A DNA stretch of 64,000 nucleotides from Ipomoea triloba (taxonomy: Eukaryota > Streptophyta > Magnoliopsida > Solanales > Convolvulaceae): the NCBI RefSeq assembly GCF_003576645.1, contig NC_044929.1, positions 6,533,314 through 6,597,313 on the forward strand. The letters are read 5' to 3'. Made by a program: the position numbers and the translations under genes. This document shows positions 35,168-46,701 of this stretch, in pieces. Below the pieces are notes generated by a model. The model saw only the letters and a program-made list of their open reading frames with translations. It was not told the DNA's origin and did no database searches. Each line of letters opens with the position of its first letter. The stretch's first letter is position 1.

Positions 35168-35593
35168 ACCGCGGCCGAGAAGAGGATCCAGGAGCTGGAG
35201 AAGGAGCTCACGGCCACCGAGGACCGGGCTGAGAAGGCGGAGAAAGCCCTAGCCGAGGCCGAGGGTCGAGCCGAGAAGGCGGAGCAAGCCGAGAAGGAGG
35301 CCATTGACAAGATGAAGGATGCCAGCAACCTTGCTCGGTTCATCTGCACCGATGAGGCCATAGCCAAAGAGTTCCTCACCGCCTTCATCAACACGGAGGT
35401 CGGGGATAAGCTCACATGGGTCTACGGGCAATGGGCCTTCTCCTCAGGCTGCCGAGCCATACAGGAGCAGGTTCACTCGGCCCTGTCCGAGGGCCTCGAG
35501 GAGACCGATCTTCCCGCAGTACTGGCCCTGCTTCCCAGCGAGGTAGCTGACCCCGGCCCTAGGCCCTACTCCAAGCCAGGTCCTTCTGAATGA
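35168..35593 (+). pseudogene. Antisense accessory ORF of gypsy copy A (5' truncated)
   Basis: An open frame on the plus strand, opposite to gag-pol, beginning at the junction and ending with a stop at 35593 (about 140 codons). The first ~45 residues are a strong coiled coil (KRIQELEKELTATEDRAEKA). A compact Trp-containing region (KLTWVYGQWAFSSGCRAIQ) follows. I know no function. Accessory ORFs between pol and the 3' LTR, often antisense, are described in Tat/Retand elements. The start is lost at the 35167 junction. The matching promoter region is preserved in copy B at 46702-46917. Confidence 0.7.
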
Positions 35594-35734
35594 GCGACCG
35601 GTAGGAAAGTTTTTGCAGTATTTTGAACGCGCAGAGCTCGACCCGCTATGTGCCGAGCACCTAAAACCTTTTTAATTAATAAATTTTTTGGTTCTTGCTT
35701 TGTACGCTGATTATTTTTTCTTAAGCTTGCAAGA

Positions 35735-36093
35735 TCGGGCACCTTACTCCCGAGATGGGCACCTTGCTCCCATCGGCCTCGAAGGCCATAAGGTCGGCGG
35801 ACCAACATAATCGGGCACCTTACTCCCGAGATGGGCACCTTGCTCCCATCGGCCTCGAGGCCATAAGGTCGGCGGACCAACATAATCGGGCACCTTACTC
35901 CCGAGATGGGCACCTTGCTCCCATCGGCCTCGAAGGCCATAAGGTCGGTGGACCAACATAATCGGGCACCTTACTCCCGAGATGGGCACCTTGCTCCCAT
36001 CGGCCACGAAGGCCATAAGGTCGGCGGACCAACATAATCGGACACCTTACTCCCGAGATGGGCACCTTGCTCCCATCGGCATCGAATGCCCTT
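35735..36093. repeat. Tandem array of hairpin-rich 76 bp units (about 4.7 copies)
   Basis: Units begin at 35735, 35811, 35886, 35962 and 36038. Each contains three perfect or near-perfect hairpins. TCGGG/CCCGA and GATGGG/CCCATC both have a 9 nt CACCTTRCT loop, and GGCCT/AGGCC has a CGA loop. GGTC/GACC words add a possible fourth. The array lies between the end of integrase and the antisense accessory ORF. Units are nearly identical. Confidence 0.95.
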
Positions 36094-36241
36094 AGTTCAG
36101 AGCAACGATGTCTAAACAAACTGAGCCGAAGCTCTTCATTTAACCAACATAGACTCATTACATTAAGGGGGAGCTTCTTTTAGCCCAATTACATCATCCA
36201 TCATCCTAATTAATGGTGAAAAAGCACTAAATGTTCCGAGT

Positions 36242-38944
36242 TCAAATCCGATCGACCGGCCTTCCCGTGGTGGTTTCCAACTTGTAGGTGCCGGGTCGGA
36301 TTACGGCAGAGATGACATACGGCCCTTCCCAGGTCTGTGCGAACTTTCCGCCGTCATTTGGTCGGCTAGCTTTCCGCTCTCGGAGAACGTAATCTCCCAC
36401 CTGGAAGTACCTCGGCCGAACTCGAAGGTTACGGGTCTACTTTATCTTGCTCTGATACTCAACTATTCTCCGAGCCGCGACCTCTCTTCTTTCCTCCAAG
36501 ACATCAAGCTCAGCCATCATCATTCGCTCGTTGTCAGCCTCATCGTAGCCGCGCTCTCGGGAAGTCGGGATCCAGGCTTCGATCGGCAGCCGAGCTTCAG
36601 CCCCGTACACTAGTGCAAAGGGGGTTTCCTTGGTGGCCTCCCGAGGAGTCGTCCGATACGCCCACAATACGTAAGGCAATTCATCTGCCCAGCTTCGACC
36701 GGCATCAAACAGCTTTTTCTTCAGTCCATCTAGGATCGTCCGGTTCGCGTTTTCGACCTGTCCATTCCCTTGGGGGTATGCCACAGATGATCAGATGGAC
36801 TTCGTGCCGACCGTAGCTAGAAAGTTTTGAAAATATTGGCTCTCAAACTTCCTTCCATTATCCGTGATCAGGTGCACGGGAACTCCGAAGCGGGCGATGA
36901 CGTTCCTCCACACAAAGCGCGCGCACTGCTGGGTCGTTATGGTCGCCAAGGGTTCCGCCTCAATCCACTTCGAAAAGTAGTCGATAGCCACGATCACGAA
37001 CTTCTTCCGAGCTTCCAACATCGGGAATAGACCTATGATGTCCACCCCCCAGCGAGCGAATGGGATCGCCGTGCTGATCGGTTGGTAAAAGGTCGCCGGC
37101 CGACCGGGAGTCTTTGCGAATTTCTGACAAGGCTCGCACGCTCTAACAATGCTTTCACAGTCCAGTTGGATGGACGGCTAGTAATATCCCATAACCATGA
37201 TCCGGCGTGCGAGCGACCTGCCCCCCTGATGTGCCGAGCACAGGCCCGAGTGCAACTCCTTCATGACGATATCTGCTTCGAACGCGTTCAAGCACCTCAT
37301 CAATGGGCCCCCATAGGACCGTCGGTATAAACGGTCGTCTACGACCTGAAACCTGGGCGCTCGGAGCCTCACTTTCCGCGCTCGGTCCGCTTCTTCGGGC
37401 ATTTTCCCGTCTTGGAGGTATTCTTTGAGGTCGGTAATCCATGGCGCAACCGCTTCCTCGATGTGAGCTATCTTTGATATGTGCTCGGGAGCCTCATGTA
37501 CCAGCCGCGATAACATGTCTGCATCAGCGTTGTCCGACCTGGAAATGTGGGTGAGCTCGTGGGCTTCAAACTGTCGCAGGACGGCCAGCACTCGATCTTT
37601 GTAGATCATTAGTTTATCTCCGTTGGTGACGAACTCGCCGTTAACCTGTCCGACAACTAGCGCGGAATCCGTTTTAGCTCGGATGGTCTTCGCCCCCAGT
37701 TGTCTTGCCCGCTGTAGTCCGGCGATTAGGGCCTCATACTCGGCCTCATTGTTGGTCGACGAGAAGCGGAGCAAGATAGCATAGTAAGCTTTGAAGCCCT
37801 CGGGGGTCGTGATGACTATCCCCGCTCCCGCTCCCTTCTTCCCGCTGGACCCGTCGGTACTAACTTCCCACCATTCAGGGGTTTGAAGGCTATTCTGGTC
37901 TGCTTCAATGTCTCGCACGGTGCACTCCACCATGAAATCAGCTAGAGCTTGGGCCTTGATAGACGGTCGGGGTTTATACTCCAAGGCGAACTGCGTCAAC
38001 ATCATGGCCCACTTAACCAGGCGCCCCGAAGAGGTTGAGGTCCTGAGGATGGCCCCAATTGGCTGATCTGTTAACACTCGGATATTCCGACCTTGAAAGT
38101 AAGGCGTCAGTCGTTTCGCCGCAGTGACTAGCGCGAACACCACCTTCTCCAGCCGAGTGTATCGGAATTCCGGTCCCTGCAAAGCATGGCTGACATAGTA
38201 CACCGGTCGCTGTACTCCTTCATGATCAACTCGGCACAAGACCGCACTGACGGCCCGATCTGAAACAGCAAGATATACCTCCAGATCTTCCCTTGGCTCG
38301 GGCTTTGACAGGACGATCGGGGACGCCAAATAAGCTTTGAGATCTTCGAAGGCTGCTCGGCTGTCATCATCCCAAGTAAAACCGTTGGACTTTTTCAAGA
38401 TCTTGAAGAAGGGATGAGCTCGATCTGCTAGCTTGGAGAGGAATCGGCTGAGCGCGGCCAACTGGCCGGTGTGTTGTTGCACTTCCCTAATGCTGGTCGG
38501 GGGCCTCATATCCAGGATGGCTTGGATTTTGGCCGGGTTCGGCTCTATTCTACGTCTGGTCATCATGTAGCCCAAAAACTTCTCAGTCTGCACGGCAAAA
38601 GTGCACTTCTTTGGGTTTAACCTTAACCGATGCTCACGCATGACTTGAAAACATGCTCGGAGATGGTCTAGATGGTCGGCTCGAACAGTGCTCTTGACGA
38701 GCATATCATCAATGTAGGTTTCCATCGACCTTCCCAGCAATCCTCCGAACACCAAGTTGATCATCCGTTGGTACGTAGCCCCGGCGTTCCTTAGCCCGAA
38801 CGGCATCACTCTGTAGCAGTACAATCCATCCGGTGTCACAAATGCTGTCTTCTCCTCATCGGCCTCGGGCATCATAATCTGATGATATCCTTTAAAAGCA
38901 TCCATGAAGCTCATGAGTTCCGCTCCTGCCGTCTCGTTGACCAT
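36242..38944 (-). pseudogene. Pol of gypsy copy A: reverse transcriptase, RNase H, integrase
   Basis: Reverse transcriptase shows MDAFKGYHQI, FVTPDGLYCY, MPFGLRNAGATYQR and the catalytic YIDDMLVKS. RNase H shows VSTDGSSGKKGAGAGIVI and NNEAEYEALIAGL. Integrase shows the zinc-binding ELHSGLCSAHQGG, core VDIIGLFP and LITDNGRKFES, the glutamate in GNGQVENANR, and a tail with YFQVGDYVLRES. A stop replaces the tryptophan after MVMGYY (37178-37180), another precedes SSVAYPQGNG (about 36787), and one follows YQSKIK (36437). Compared with copy B, two of these are CGA/TGG to stop changes. The product would have been a polyprotein. Confidence 0.92.
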
Positions 38945-41769
38945 CTGATGAATGCTTGGGAGCTTTACAAGCGCGGTTAAGGTCGGTGTAGTCGATGCAC
39001 ATCCGCCAAGCTGGGGGCTTGGGCACCAGGACTACGTTCGCGACCCATTCTGGGTATGTAACCTCTCGGATATGACCTGCCGAGAGCAAGGCCTTGACTT
39101 CCCCTTTGACGAACTCGCGTCGGTCGACAGATAGGTGCCTTTGCTTTTGTTTAACGGGCTTGGAGGTCGGACTGACGGAAAGCCGATGACAAATGACATC
39201 TCGGTCGATTCCGGGCATGTCCTCTGGGCCCCAGGCGAAAATGTCAGCGAATTCTCGCAACACGGCAAGGATCGATCGCCTAAGGTCTGGGTCAAGAGAT
39301 GTCCCGATCTTGATGCATCGTTCAGGCCGATCTAACTCCAAGGGCACTTCTTCAACGGGCTCGGAGGGCCTCGGCTGTTCCTTCTTTTCCTCATCCTTTC
39401 GTCGGGCAATGGTGTTCACGCGAGACGTGCTCGCGGCCTGTTTCTCCACTGCTCGGACGTAGCACAATCTGGCTGCCCGTGGATCTCCCCGGACCGTTCC
39501 GACACCTTTAGGGGTCGGGAACTTCATACACAGGTGAGGCATGGAAATGATTGCCTTCATCTGAGATATCCCCGGGCGTCCCAAGATGACGTTGTGTACG
39601 CACGCCAGATTGACAACGATAAACTCCATTTCCACTATCAAGACTCTCGGATAAACTCCGACCTCCACAGGGAGGACGACCATTCCCTCAGGGTGAACCA
39701 TATCGCCTGTGAAGCCCGACAGCGGAGTTCGGACCGGCGTTAATGCTGACCTCTCAATTTTCAGCTTCTGGAAGGCTTCTAAGTACAACACGTTAACGCT
39801 GCTGCTAGTGTCCACCATCACCCTTCGGACCTCGGCCCCGCAGATGTCGACAGTGATAACTAACGCTGCGGCAGATTGATCCCCTCCAAGGGGAAGGTCT
39901 CGGTCGGTGAAGGTTATCGGCTTGTCTTTCATTCTCTTCTCAGGTTGACTGGTGCTGATCGAACATACAGGCAAATCCCTCGACCAAGCTCGTCGGCGCT
40001 CCGAGTTGTCGCCCCCCTCCGGTCCGCCGAAGATAACGTGAATGATCTGTTTCGACCCAGCGGCAGGAGGGTCATGGTCGGGTTCTGGCCCCTTATCCTT
40101 CTTCTCTTTGTCAGACTTCTTGAAGTATTTCTTCCACCCCCGGCGTCGGTTCTTCTTCTTTTCGGCAGCAAATTGCGCCAGCTCTCCCGAGCGTAAGAAG
40201 TCTTCAATCAACCCTTTGAGGACGTGGCACTCGTCAGTTTCGTGCCCCCAGTTCCTGTGGTAGGCGCAATATTTGTCTTTGTAGGGGCCATCTCTCGCCG
40301 GGGCTGAGAGTTGAATCATGTTGCAGGATTGAGCATATTCTAAGATTTCCCCGATCGGTCTCGATAGGGGGGTATAGATCGGATTCCTATCCTGATCCTT
40401 CCTTCTGGGGTCGGGCTGTCGTCTGCCGTCTCTCCGACCTTGTCCTCCGGTTTCCAACAGGCGCTTAGCAGCGTTGGCTTCTTCGGCCACCGCGTGGTCG
40501 GTCATCTTCCTAAAGGCTTCCTGGTAAGTGTTCGGCTGGTGGAGAACGAGGTCCTGATACAAAGGCCCCGCTCGTAGCACAGAGAGCAGTAAGTTGAGCG
40601 CGGTGCGATCGTCTACCGGCTCTATCTTCGCTACGGCGACCTTCCACCTTTCGCTAAAAAGGGTCAAGGACTCGCCTTCTCGTTGCTTGGCCTTCTCCAA
40701 GGAGGTGAAGTGTTTCTTGGCAGCCCGTGAAATAGCAAAACGGTGAATGAACTTCCTCGCTAATTCGGCGAAGTCGGCGATGGATCCCGGTTCGAGTGAC
40801 GCGAACCACTCAGCCGCCCGACCGGTCAGGGTCAAGTAAAATGCTCGGCACATTACCGCATCGGACACCCCCATCATCAGCATGTTTCCGTGGTAGGAGT
40901 TAATGTGTTCTTCCGAGTCGGTTCGCCCCGAGTAATCTTTACTTCCTGGCACACGAAGGTCCATAGGGTACGGCTGGTCCATGATGTCCTGAGTGAACGG
41001 CGCTCGGAACAGGTTGTTGTCCATCCCCTCGGTGCCGACCTCAGCCTGTTCCTTCTTCCACTTGTTGAACTCTGCTCGTACCTGGTCGAGCACCCCCCGG
41101 GCTAAGCCGCGACTGGTTCCAGCGTGACGATCCTTTTTTGGCTTTACGTAAGAAGAACTCGTTTCACTGGAATGGCTAGCTGTTGAGATGCTCATCGATT
41201 GAGGTCCCCAGGTAGTTCGTCCGCGAGGTTGAGCTCTTGGAAGATCGGCTTCATCAATCCGGTCGAAAGCGCTGGTTCGCGTATGCGATGGCTCCGCCTG
41301 TGGCACCCCCTAGGCCGGTCGGACGTACTAAGCCGAGGCAAAGCCGGCCTCTGAGCCGGTGCCGTGGGCATAGTTTCGGACCACGGGATCGTCGCTCGGA
41401 CTGGGAACGGTGCAGCGCAGGTGGGACGACGGGGATCGTCTCGGCAGTCGTCGCGTCCGGCCTAACAGGCATAGTGGGATACATCGGCTGCATAAGCGGA
41501 TATGCATACGGCTGCGAGTAAAACCTCGGCGAAGTCAGCCACCACTGCATGTTTGGGTCCATCGGGTACTGGTACGGCATCGGTCCACCAGGCATAGGGT
41601 ACTGGTAGGGGACCGAGCCCCTAGGCATAGGGAAGGGAACGTCTTGGTGGATGGCGTTCACCGCCTCTGGTGGTGCCGCCCCGGCCATGTTGTTGGGATA
41701 CACTCGGGAGCTCAAGTGAGAACGGAGATCGTAATTATCATCGGCTTCTTAGTTATTGAAGAAATCCAT
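38892..41769 (-). pseudogene. Gag, protease and start of RT of gypsy copy A
   Basis: Gag starts at 41769 (MDFFNN, then a stop) and continues as SSRVYPNNMAGAAPPEAVN… from 41715. It changes frame near 41260 and then runs open to 38892. The retrotransposon gag domain lies around 40600-41000 (ADFAELARKFIHRFA), the zinc-knuckle-like block is YCAYHRNWGHETDECHVLKG (about 40210-40275), and protease reads VMVDTSSSVNVLYL (about 39780-39830). The protease active site is DTS here, whereas copy B has DTG. At about 38960 a net 14 bp loss relative to copy B shifts the RT frame. Confidence 0.88.
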
Positions 41770-41819
41770 GTTCGGATACATAAAGGACCGGCTGTCGCTA
41801 AGTATAGCTTTTAAGTCGC

Positions 41820-41842
41820 GGTCCCCACGGACGGCGCCAAAA
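41820..41842 (-). other. Primer-binding site of gypsy copy A
   Basis: Directly after the 5' LTR end (TATCA on minus) comes TTTTGGCGCCGTCCGTGGGG. A TGGCGCC…GGGGA site is usual for Tat/Athila elements and differs from the initiator-Met type of the copia element. Confidence 0.7.
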
Positions 41843-42302
41843 TGATACTGCTAAATACGGTTACCAAGTAAAACCGGAAAATACGATTTCTTATTGCCTC
41901 AAGGATCCAAACCCGGTTACAAGTCAAGTAAGGGCTCAAAGTGCTCTGCAGGTCGGCAGTGGGCTTCCCTACTGTCCGAGCTCTCTCTAAGTCTTAGTCT
42001 AGAAACGGCCAAAAGATCCTCTCTCTCCTCATAAATGCGCTATTTATAAGGGAGAAAAGTGCGGCTACCGGACCTCCGGCATGGCGGGAACGTGGCGCAC
42101 ATGCGCCCGCCTCACTCTACACCCAAGCGGGAAAGAGTACGTGGCAGTCATTAGCACGCCGTGTCGTGGGCCCATCGAGGGCACTGTTCGGCCCGTGACG
42201 GCCGACCTCTCAGCGACCTCCCAACCAACCGATCGCCCGACCGCACAACCTCCGACCGGGTCCGGAGTGTATCCGACCGGTCCTGGAGTATATTTACTAT
42301 CA
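41843..42302 (-). repeat. 5' LTR of gypsy copy A
   Basis: 460 bp, with minus-strand ends TGATAGTAAATATAC and GCAGTATCA. A TATA box (TTATAAATAG on minus) lies at about 42041-42050. It is colinear with the LTR at 44590-45028. Confidence 0.88.
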
Positions 42303-42461
42303 CATATACTTTAAGTTAGATATTTAAATAAAAAAATTCGACATTCAATTATCCATGTATAAACTTCTCCTATATAATCTTGCATTGATATACTTTCAAA
42401 TATTTATTTAAATATAAACATTGGGCATTAACCCATTCGTGCAATGCGCGTATAAAACTAG
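42303..42461 (+). mobile_element. Helitron-like 3' end fragment
   Basis: Ends with CGTGCAATGCGCG (a one-mismatch hairpin), TATAAAA and CTAG (42458-42461), then T. The same 3' signature occurs at 6875 and 44527. Its 5' part was probably separated by the gypsy insertion. Confidence 0.55.
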
Positions 42462-42493
<32 letters not shown>

Positions 42494-43430
42494 TTCATTT
42501 TGCACTTGCCTCCCTCGTCTCCTCATGTTGGTAGTTCTCTCATTCCCTTCTTCCACCGCCCAGTAAGAAACGCTGAATCTTCCTCTATTCGTTTAAGTTT
42601 GTCCCCTTTTTTCTCATTTTTGATGTGTAATCTAAATTGCTAAGGATAATGATTAATTGTCTCTATGAATTGGTGCATCTCCATCCAAAATGCTTAGATA
42701 ATTATCGAATGTGCTTTCTTCTAAATCGTTGTGGGCTGTAGGGGTTGAAATGCATAATTTTGACTCCTCTTCCTCCATCAGTTTTAATGAAAGGTGATTA
42801 CAAGAGTGGCGTATTAAAGAGAGGGTTGTAGATTGTTGCAAGCATGTAACGAGATTGGATGCAGGTTTTCTTTAAAAATAACTCTTTAGTTGATAGATGA
42901 ATGATTTTGTGATGTCTAAGTGGTCTCTCATGAAAATTTTAAATTAATTGCGAACTGGTAGAAAATTAGTGGGGTTTTTTGGCGCAACATTGTATATTTC
43001 TGCACTCTCTTATGGGTTTAGATATTCAAAATCTAATGTTGTAAGTATATATATTGCAAAAGTTGGTCGGTTAATTAAGTTCTACTGTTAGATATCTTTT
43101 CTACACCATTAACATGTAATATGCATTTTTATTATATAATAGTTAACATTATATTTATTTTTTAAATTATTTCTTCTTTATTTTTCTATATTTATTTTAA
43201 TAATAATATAATTATTTAATCATAATAATATACAAAATTGTCTAAGACTTCAAATTGGATTCCAAAAATACATTTTCATGACACTGATATTGCCTAATAT
43301 ATGGTAATTCTCATACCCTTCTTCCGTGTATTTATTTAAGTAATATATATAAAAGTATAATATTATTATAATTATAACTAAAGAATAATTGAATAATTTT
43401 TTCGGCATTAATGTACTATAATTATTCAGC

Positions 43431-43481
<51 letters not shown>

Positions 43482-43795
43482 CTGATATAATTTGTATCTA
43501 ATTGATTTTGAGACTAATATATAAATCATTACATTTCAAGATTTTTTATTACCTTACCATAATTCATCATTTTTCATTGAATCTCTTGCTTTTTTCAGTC
43601 ACATAATTAAAACTTTACCCATGATTGTTCTTACTTTCGTTTTACACAATGAAATAAATGCCTGAAGTACTGCTTAGACAATTAGGGTACGATTGATTTA
43701 ATTGTACGGGGTGTTAGGGTTAAAAGATTGAGATAATTAATATTTTTGTTTTGTTTTGTTTTTTTTTTGTCGAAAAATTTTTTAATGAGCTGCTG

Positions 43796-43857
<62 letters not shown>

Positions 43858-44527
43858 TTTATTTTATTGGACTTTCTATTTATTCATTTATTTATTGTAT
43901 TTTATTTATTTATTTACTTAGATGACTAAAATAATAGCAATGATTATCTTTTACATGTATCTATATTAAATGACATGTATACAATATATGCGGACTATGC
44001 ATATTAGTTGGCATATTTTATGTATGTGTAATTTGCATAATTATGTTTATATTCTAGGCACCTTTGATTTATTTAAATTCAAATGTTTTAAGATCACATG
44101 TTGTATCTAATAACATAATGTTTTATAATATATTTTTTTTTGGTAAAATATTGTGACGATCAATATATACAAGCAATTCAATATTACAAGAAAACAAATA
44201 TTACATTGAGTGATATTTTTACACTAATCACATAATAAAATAATCGTACACGTTCAATATTAGAATTGTTTTTATTATTCTATCTTTAATTTTATTATCT
44301 AAATATATAATTTAAAATATTTATCTGTGCATTCCACGGGTAATTGAGCAATTATTTGCTTGAATTCAAGCAAGGACAACATTAGAAAACATAATAGATC
44401 CAACCATTTTTATCATTTGCACTATATAATATTGATGTTATAATTTATATAATTATATATCGATCTAAATATTCTTAAAACATTATAACAAAATTCATTC
44501 CGTGCAACGCACGGGCGAAAGTACTAG
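42462..44527 (+). mobile_element. Helitron-like element with AT microsatellites
   Basis: The 3' end is textbook: stem CCGTGC (44500-44505), loop AAC, stem GCACGG (44509-44514), then GCGAAAGTA and CTAG (44524-44527) followed by T. The last ~300 bp and the stretch around 43140-43230 match the element ending at 6875. (AT)n runs lie at 42463-42488, 43436-43475 and 43799-43854. A gene-like patch (42490-42850) has no recognised product. The 5' terminus is not defined. Confidence 0.65.
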
Positions 44528-44589
44528 TACTAGTTAATAGATAATAATCTTTTGGAGTGATATGAAAGTGGGATCACTTTTGAAGTAAA

Positions 44590-45028
44590 TGATACGGATA
44601 AAATGCTTACACCGAGTAAAACCGGAAAATACGATCTCTATTAACTCAAGGATCCAAACCCGGTTACAAGTCAATAAATGCCTAAAGGGCTCGGCGGGTC
44701 AGCAGTGGGCTTTCCTACTTTCCGAGCTCTCTCTAAGTCTTCTTCTCTAAACTCTCGGCCCAAAGTCCCCCCCTTTCTCCTATAAAAGTTCTATTTATAA
44801 GAGAGGAAGAGGGTGCGGATGCCGGACCTTTTGCATGGCGGAGACGTGGCGCTCATGCAACTGCCTCACTCGACGCGTAAGCGGGGGGGGGGGGGGAATA
44901 CGTGGCAGTCATTGTCCGGCACGTGGCGCGCCGACCTCCCGGTGTCGCGCCGATCAACCGATCCCCCGAGCATAAGCCATCCGACCGGGTCCGTAGTCTA
45001 TCCGACCAGCCGAGTATATATACTATCA
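44590..45028 (-). repeat. 3' LTR of gypsy copy B
   Basis: 439 bp, colinear with 41843-42302, with TGATA…TATCA ends and a TATA box near 44791-44800. On minus it is preceded by the polypurine tract GTGAGGGGGCTAGA (45029-45042). Confidence 0.87.
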
Positions 45029-45119
45029 TCTAGCCCCCTCACTCCAGAATGCGATGAGCGGAAAACGCGAGTGAGCAATTTGGGGTGAAAACTTAGGTCA
45101 AGCCGACCTCAACGCTACT

Positions 45120-46696
45120 TGTTAGGAACATCATGTAATAGGTTTTGATGATACCAACTGTTAAATAGAAATCCCCAAGTCTCGATACATAGGCAAAACA
45201 ATGTAAGTTCGACAAGTAAACTAAGAGCGAAAATACAACCGGGTAACTTTGAGCTCAACTCGGGAATTATTTAAGCTTAAGGTAAACTTGCCTGAACATC
45301 TTAGAAGTTTTCGTGTTGTAAGCTAATAGATAAATCAGAAGAAGACAAGAGACAACACTGGAGGAATAAGGGTCTGCGAGACATCAACTAAGTCTCGAGA
45401 CATAAGCTGAGTTCGAGAGGTAAGGACCTCTCGATATACCTATCGAGTTCGAGACGTAAAGAATATTCTAGAGAAAGAGAGACATCTCAATACATGGGAT
45501 TGAAACATCAAGGTCTCGATAAACCGGCACTTCTCCAAGAGGCTGAATGGCAGTCAACAAGTGCAGATAAAATATTCTAAGTTTGGAGAAGAAGAATATC
45601 ATGGAAATAAAATATTAAAGAAGTGCTGAGCGGGAGATTTCAAAGTGGACGGAAGTGAATGACACATCAGACTTCCATCGCAAACGGTCAGAAGTGCACC
45701 AATCCTGAAGTGGTCAGATTTCCAACAAACAAGGAATGATGGGAATATAAAAAGAGTAACTTTATTCAAAAGAAGCAAGTGGAGCATGGACTCAAGAAAG
45801 TGGAATATAGAATATTCACTACAAGACAAAAGGATCAAGTCTCAAGACCACCATTCCATGAAATATGCTGAAATTGTGCAAGACCCATGATCAGCTTGGG
45901 AAACAATTTCAAACGGAATAATTTTCCCCCCAACGGAATTATTCCTCTACTCTCATATATAAGGACGTAAAGACACAAAAGAAAAGAAGTTCAAGAGTTT
46001 AGTAGTTGGTTCATTGAGATTTAAAAAGAGGTGTCTGAAATAAACGTTCTAGTGCAAAGTGCTTAACTTGGAATATCATCCAGATATTCAATACAGCGAG
46101 AGAATACATCTTGGTGTTCGAGAGAGTTACAAAGCTAAACTGTCAAACATCCAGAAGGTGACCAAAGCTGCTCTACATCAAAGTTGATTCAACGATAGCT
46201 TGTGGTCAGATTGGAGATTGTTACATTAAACCGTGACAACCGACAACACCTTGCTTTGGATTAAGCAAGAGAGGCGGAGTATCCTGGCAGCTGTCCGAGC
46301 GAAAGAAACCTGAGGCTTGACGCGGGCTTGGTGATCAAAGGTCAAGTGNGTTTTTAGTGCAATCCTTCCAGGGAGTTTCTGGAAGAAGAGTGGAAGTAGG
46401 CGGGTTGGCCGAACCACTTAAAAATCTCTCTCGCATTTACTTTCTGTTTTATCTCTCGACTAACCTCTCGATTGCACTGCATTTAACCACACCGCTCGAA
46501 CCAACACAAACTCGTGCTAATTAAAAGGGGATAACTTTTCCGCTGCGCATAAAACTTTGTCTTCATCTCTTGTGGTATTGAACCTAAACATCCTAAGTTC
46601 AATACACTCGAGAAGTCGAAAAGATTTGCAAAAATCTTATACAAGTCTATTCACCCCCCCCCTCTAGACTTGTACCCCATCCCCTTGGGACCAACA
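45120..46696 (+). mobile_element. Solo LTR of the Sirevirus family inside gypsy copy B
   Basis: 1577 bp, starting TGTTAGGAACATC and ending GGGACCAACA. It is flanked by the target duplication CTACT (45115-45119 and 46697-46701). It matches 51107-52839 in the opposite orientation. Near 46340 a stretch present in the other copies is missing, and an N (46349) marks the place. Confidence 0.92.
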
Positions 46697-46701
46697 CTAC
46701 T

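Larger units (their letters stand above)
35168..42302 (-). mobile_element. Ty3/gypsy element copy A (Tat/Retand-like), 3' truncated
   Basis: On the minus strand the order is 5' LTR (41843-42302), primer site, gag, protease, reverse transcriptase, RNase H and integrase (to about 36242), then 76 bp tandem repeats and an antisense accessory ORF at the 3' side. The 3' LTR is missing: the sequence stops at a sharp junction with the Athila-like remnant at 35167. The domain order, gag type and a 3' antisense ORF fit the Tat/Retand branch. There is no chromodomain. Several stops and frameshifts make this copy defective. Confidence 0.87.

Noticed and set aside
35735..36093. CRISPR-like array
   Set aside because: Units are contiguous and identical along their whole length with no unique spacers, and the DNA is nuclear plant DNA. 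It is an ordinary tandem repeat inside a retrotransposon.
35566..36158. Overlapping minus-strand frames with repeated peptides (…WEQGAHLG…)
   Set aside because: They arise from translating the 76 bp tandem array. The unit length of 75-76 bp shifts frame, so no conserved peptide repeat is maintained.
42490..42850. Small host gene with a minus-strand 62-codon frame
   Set aside because: No recognisable domain and no splice or promoter support. It lies within Helitron-like sequence and was kept only as a remark.
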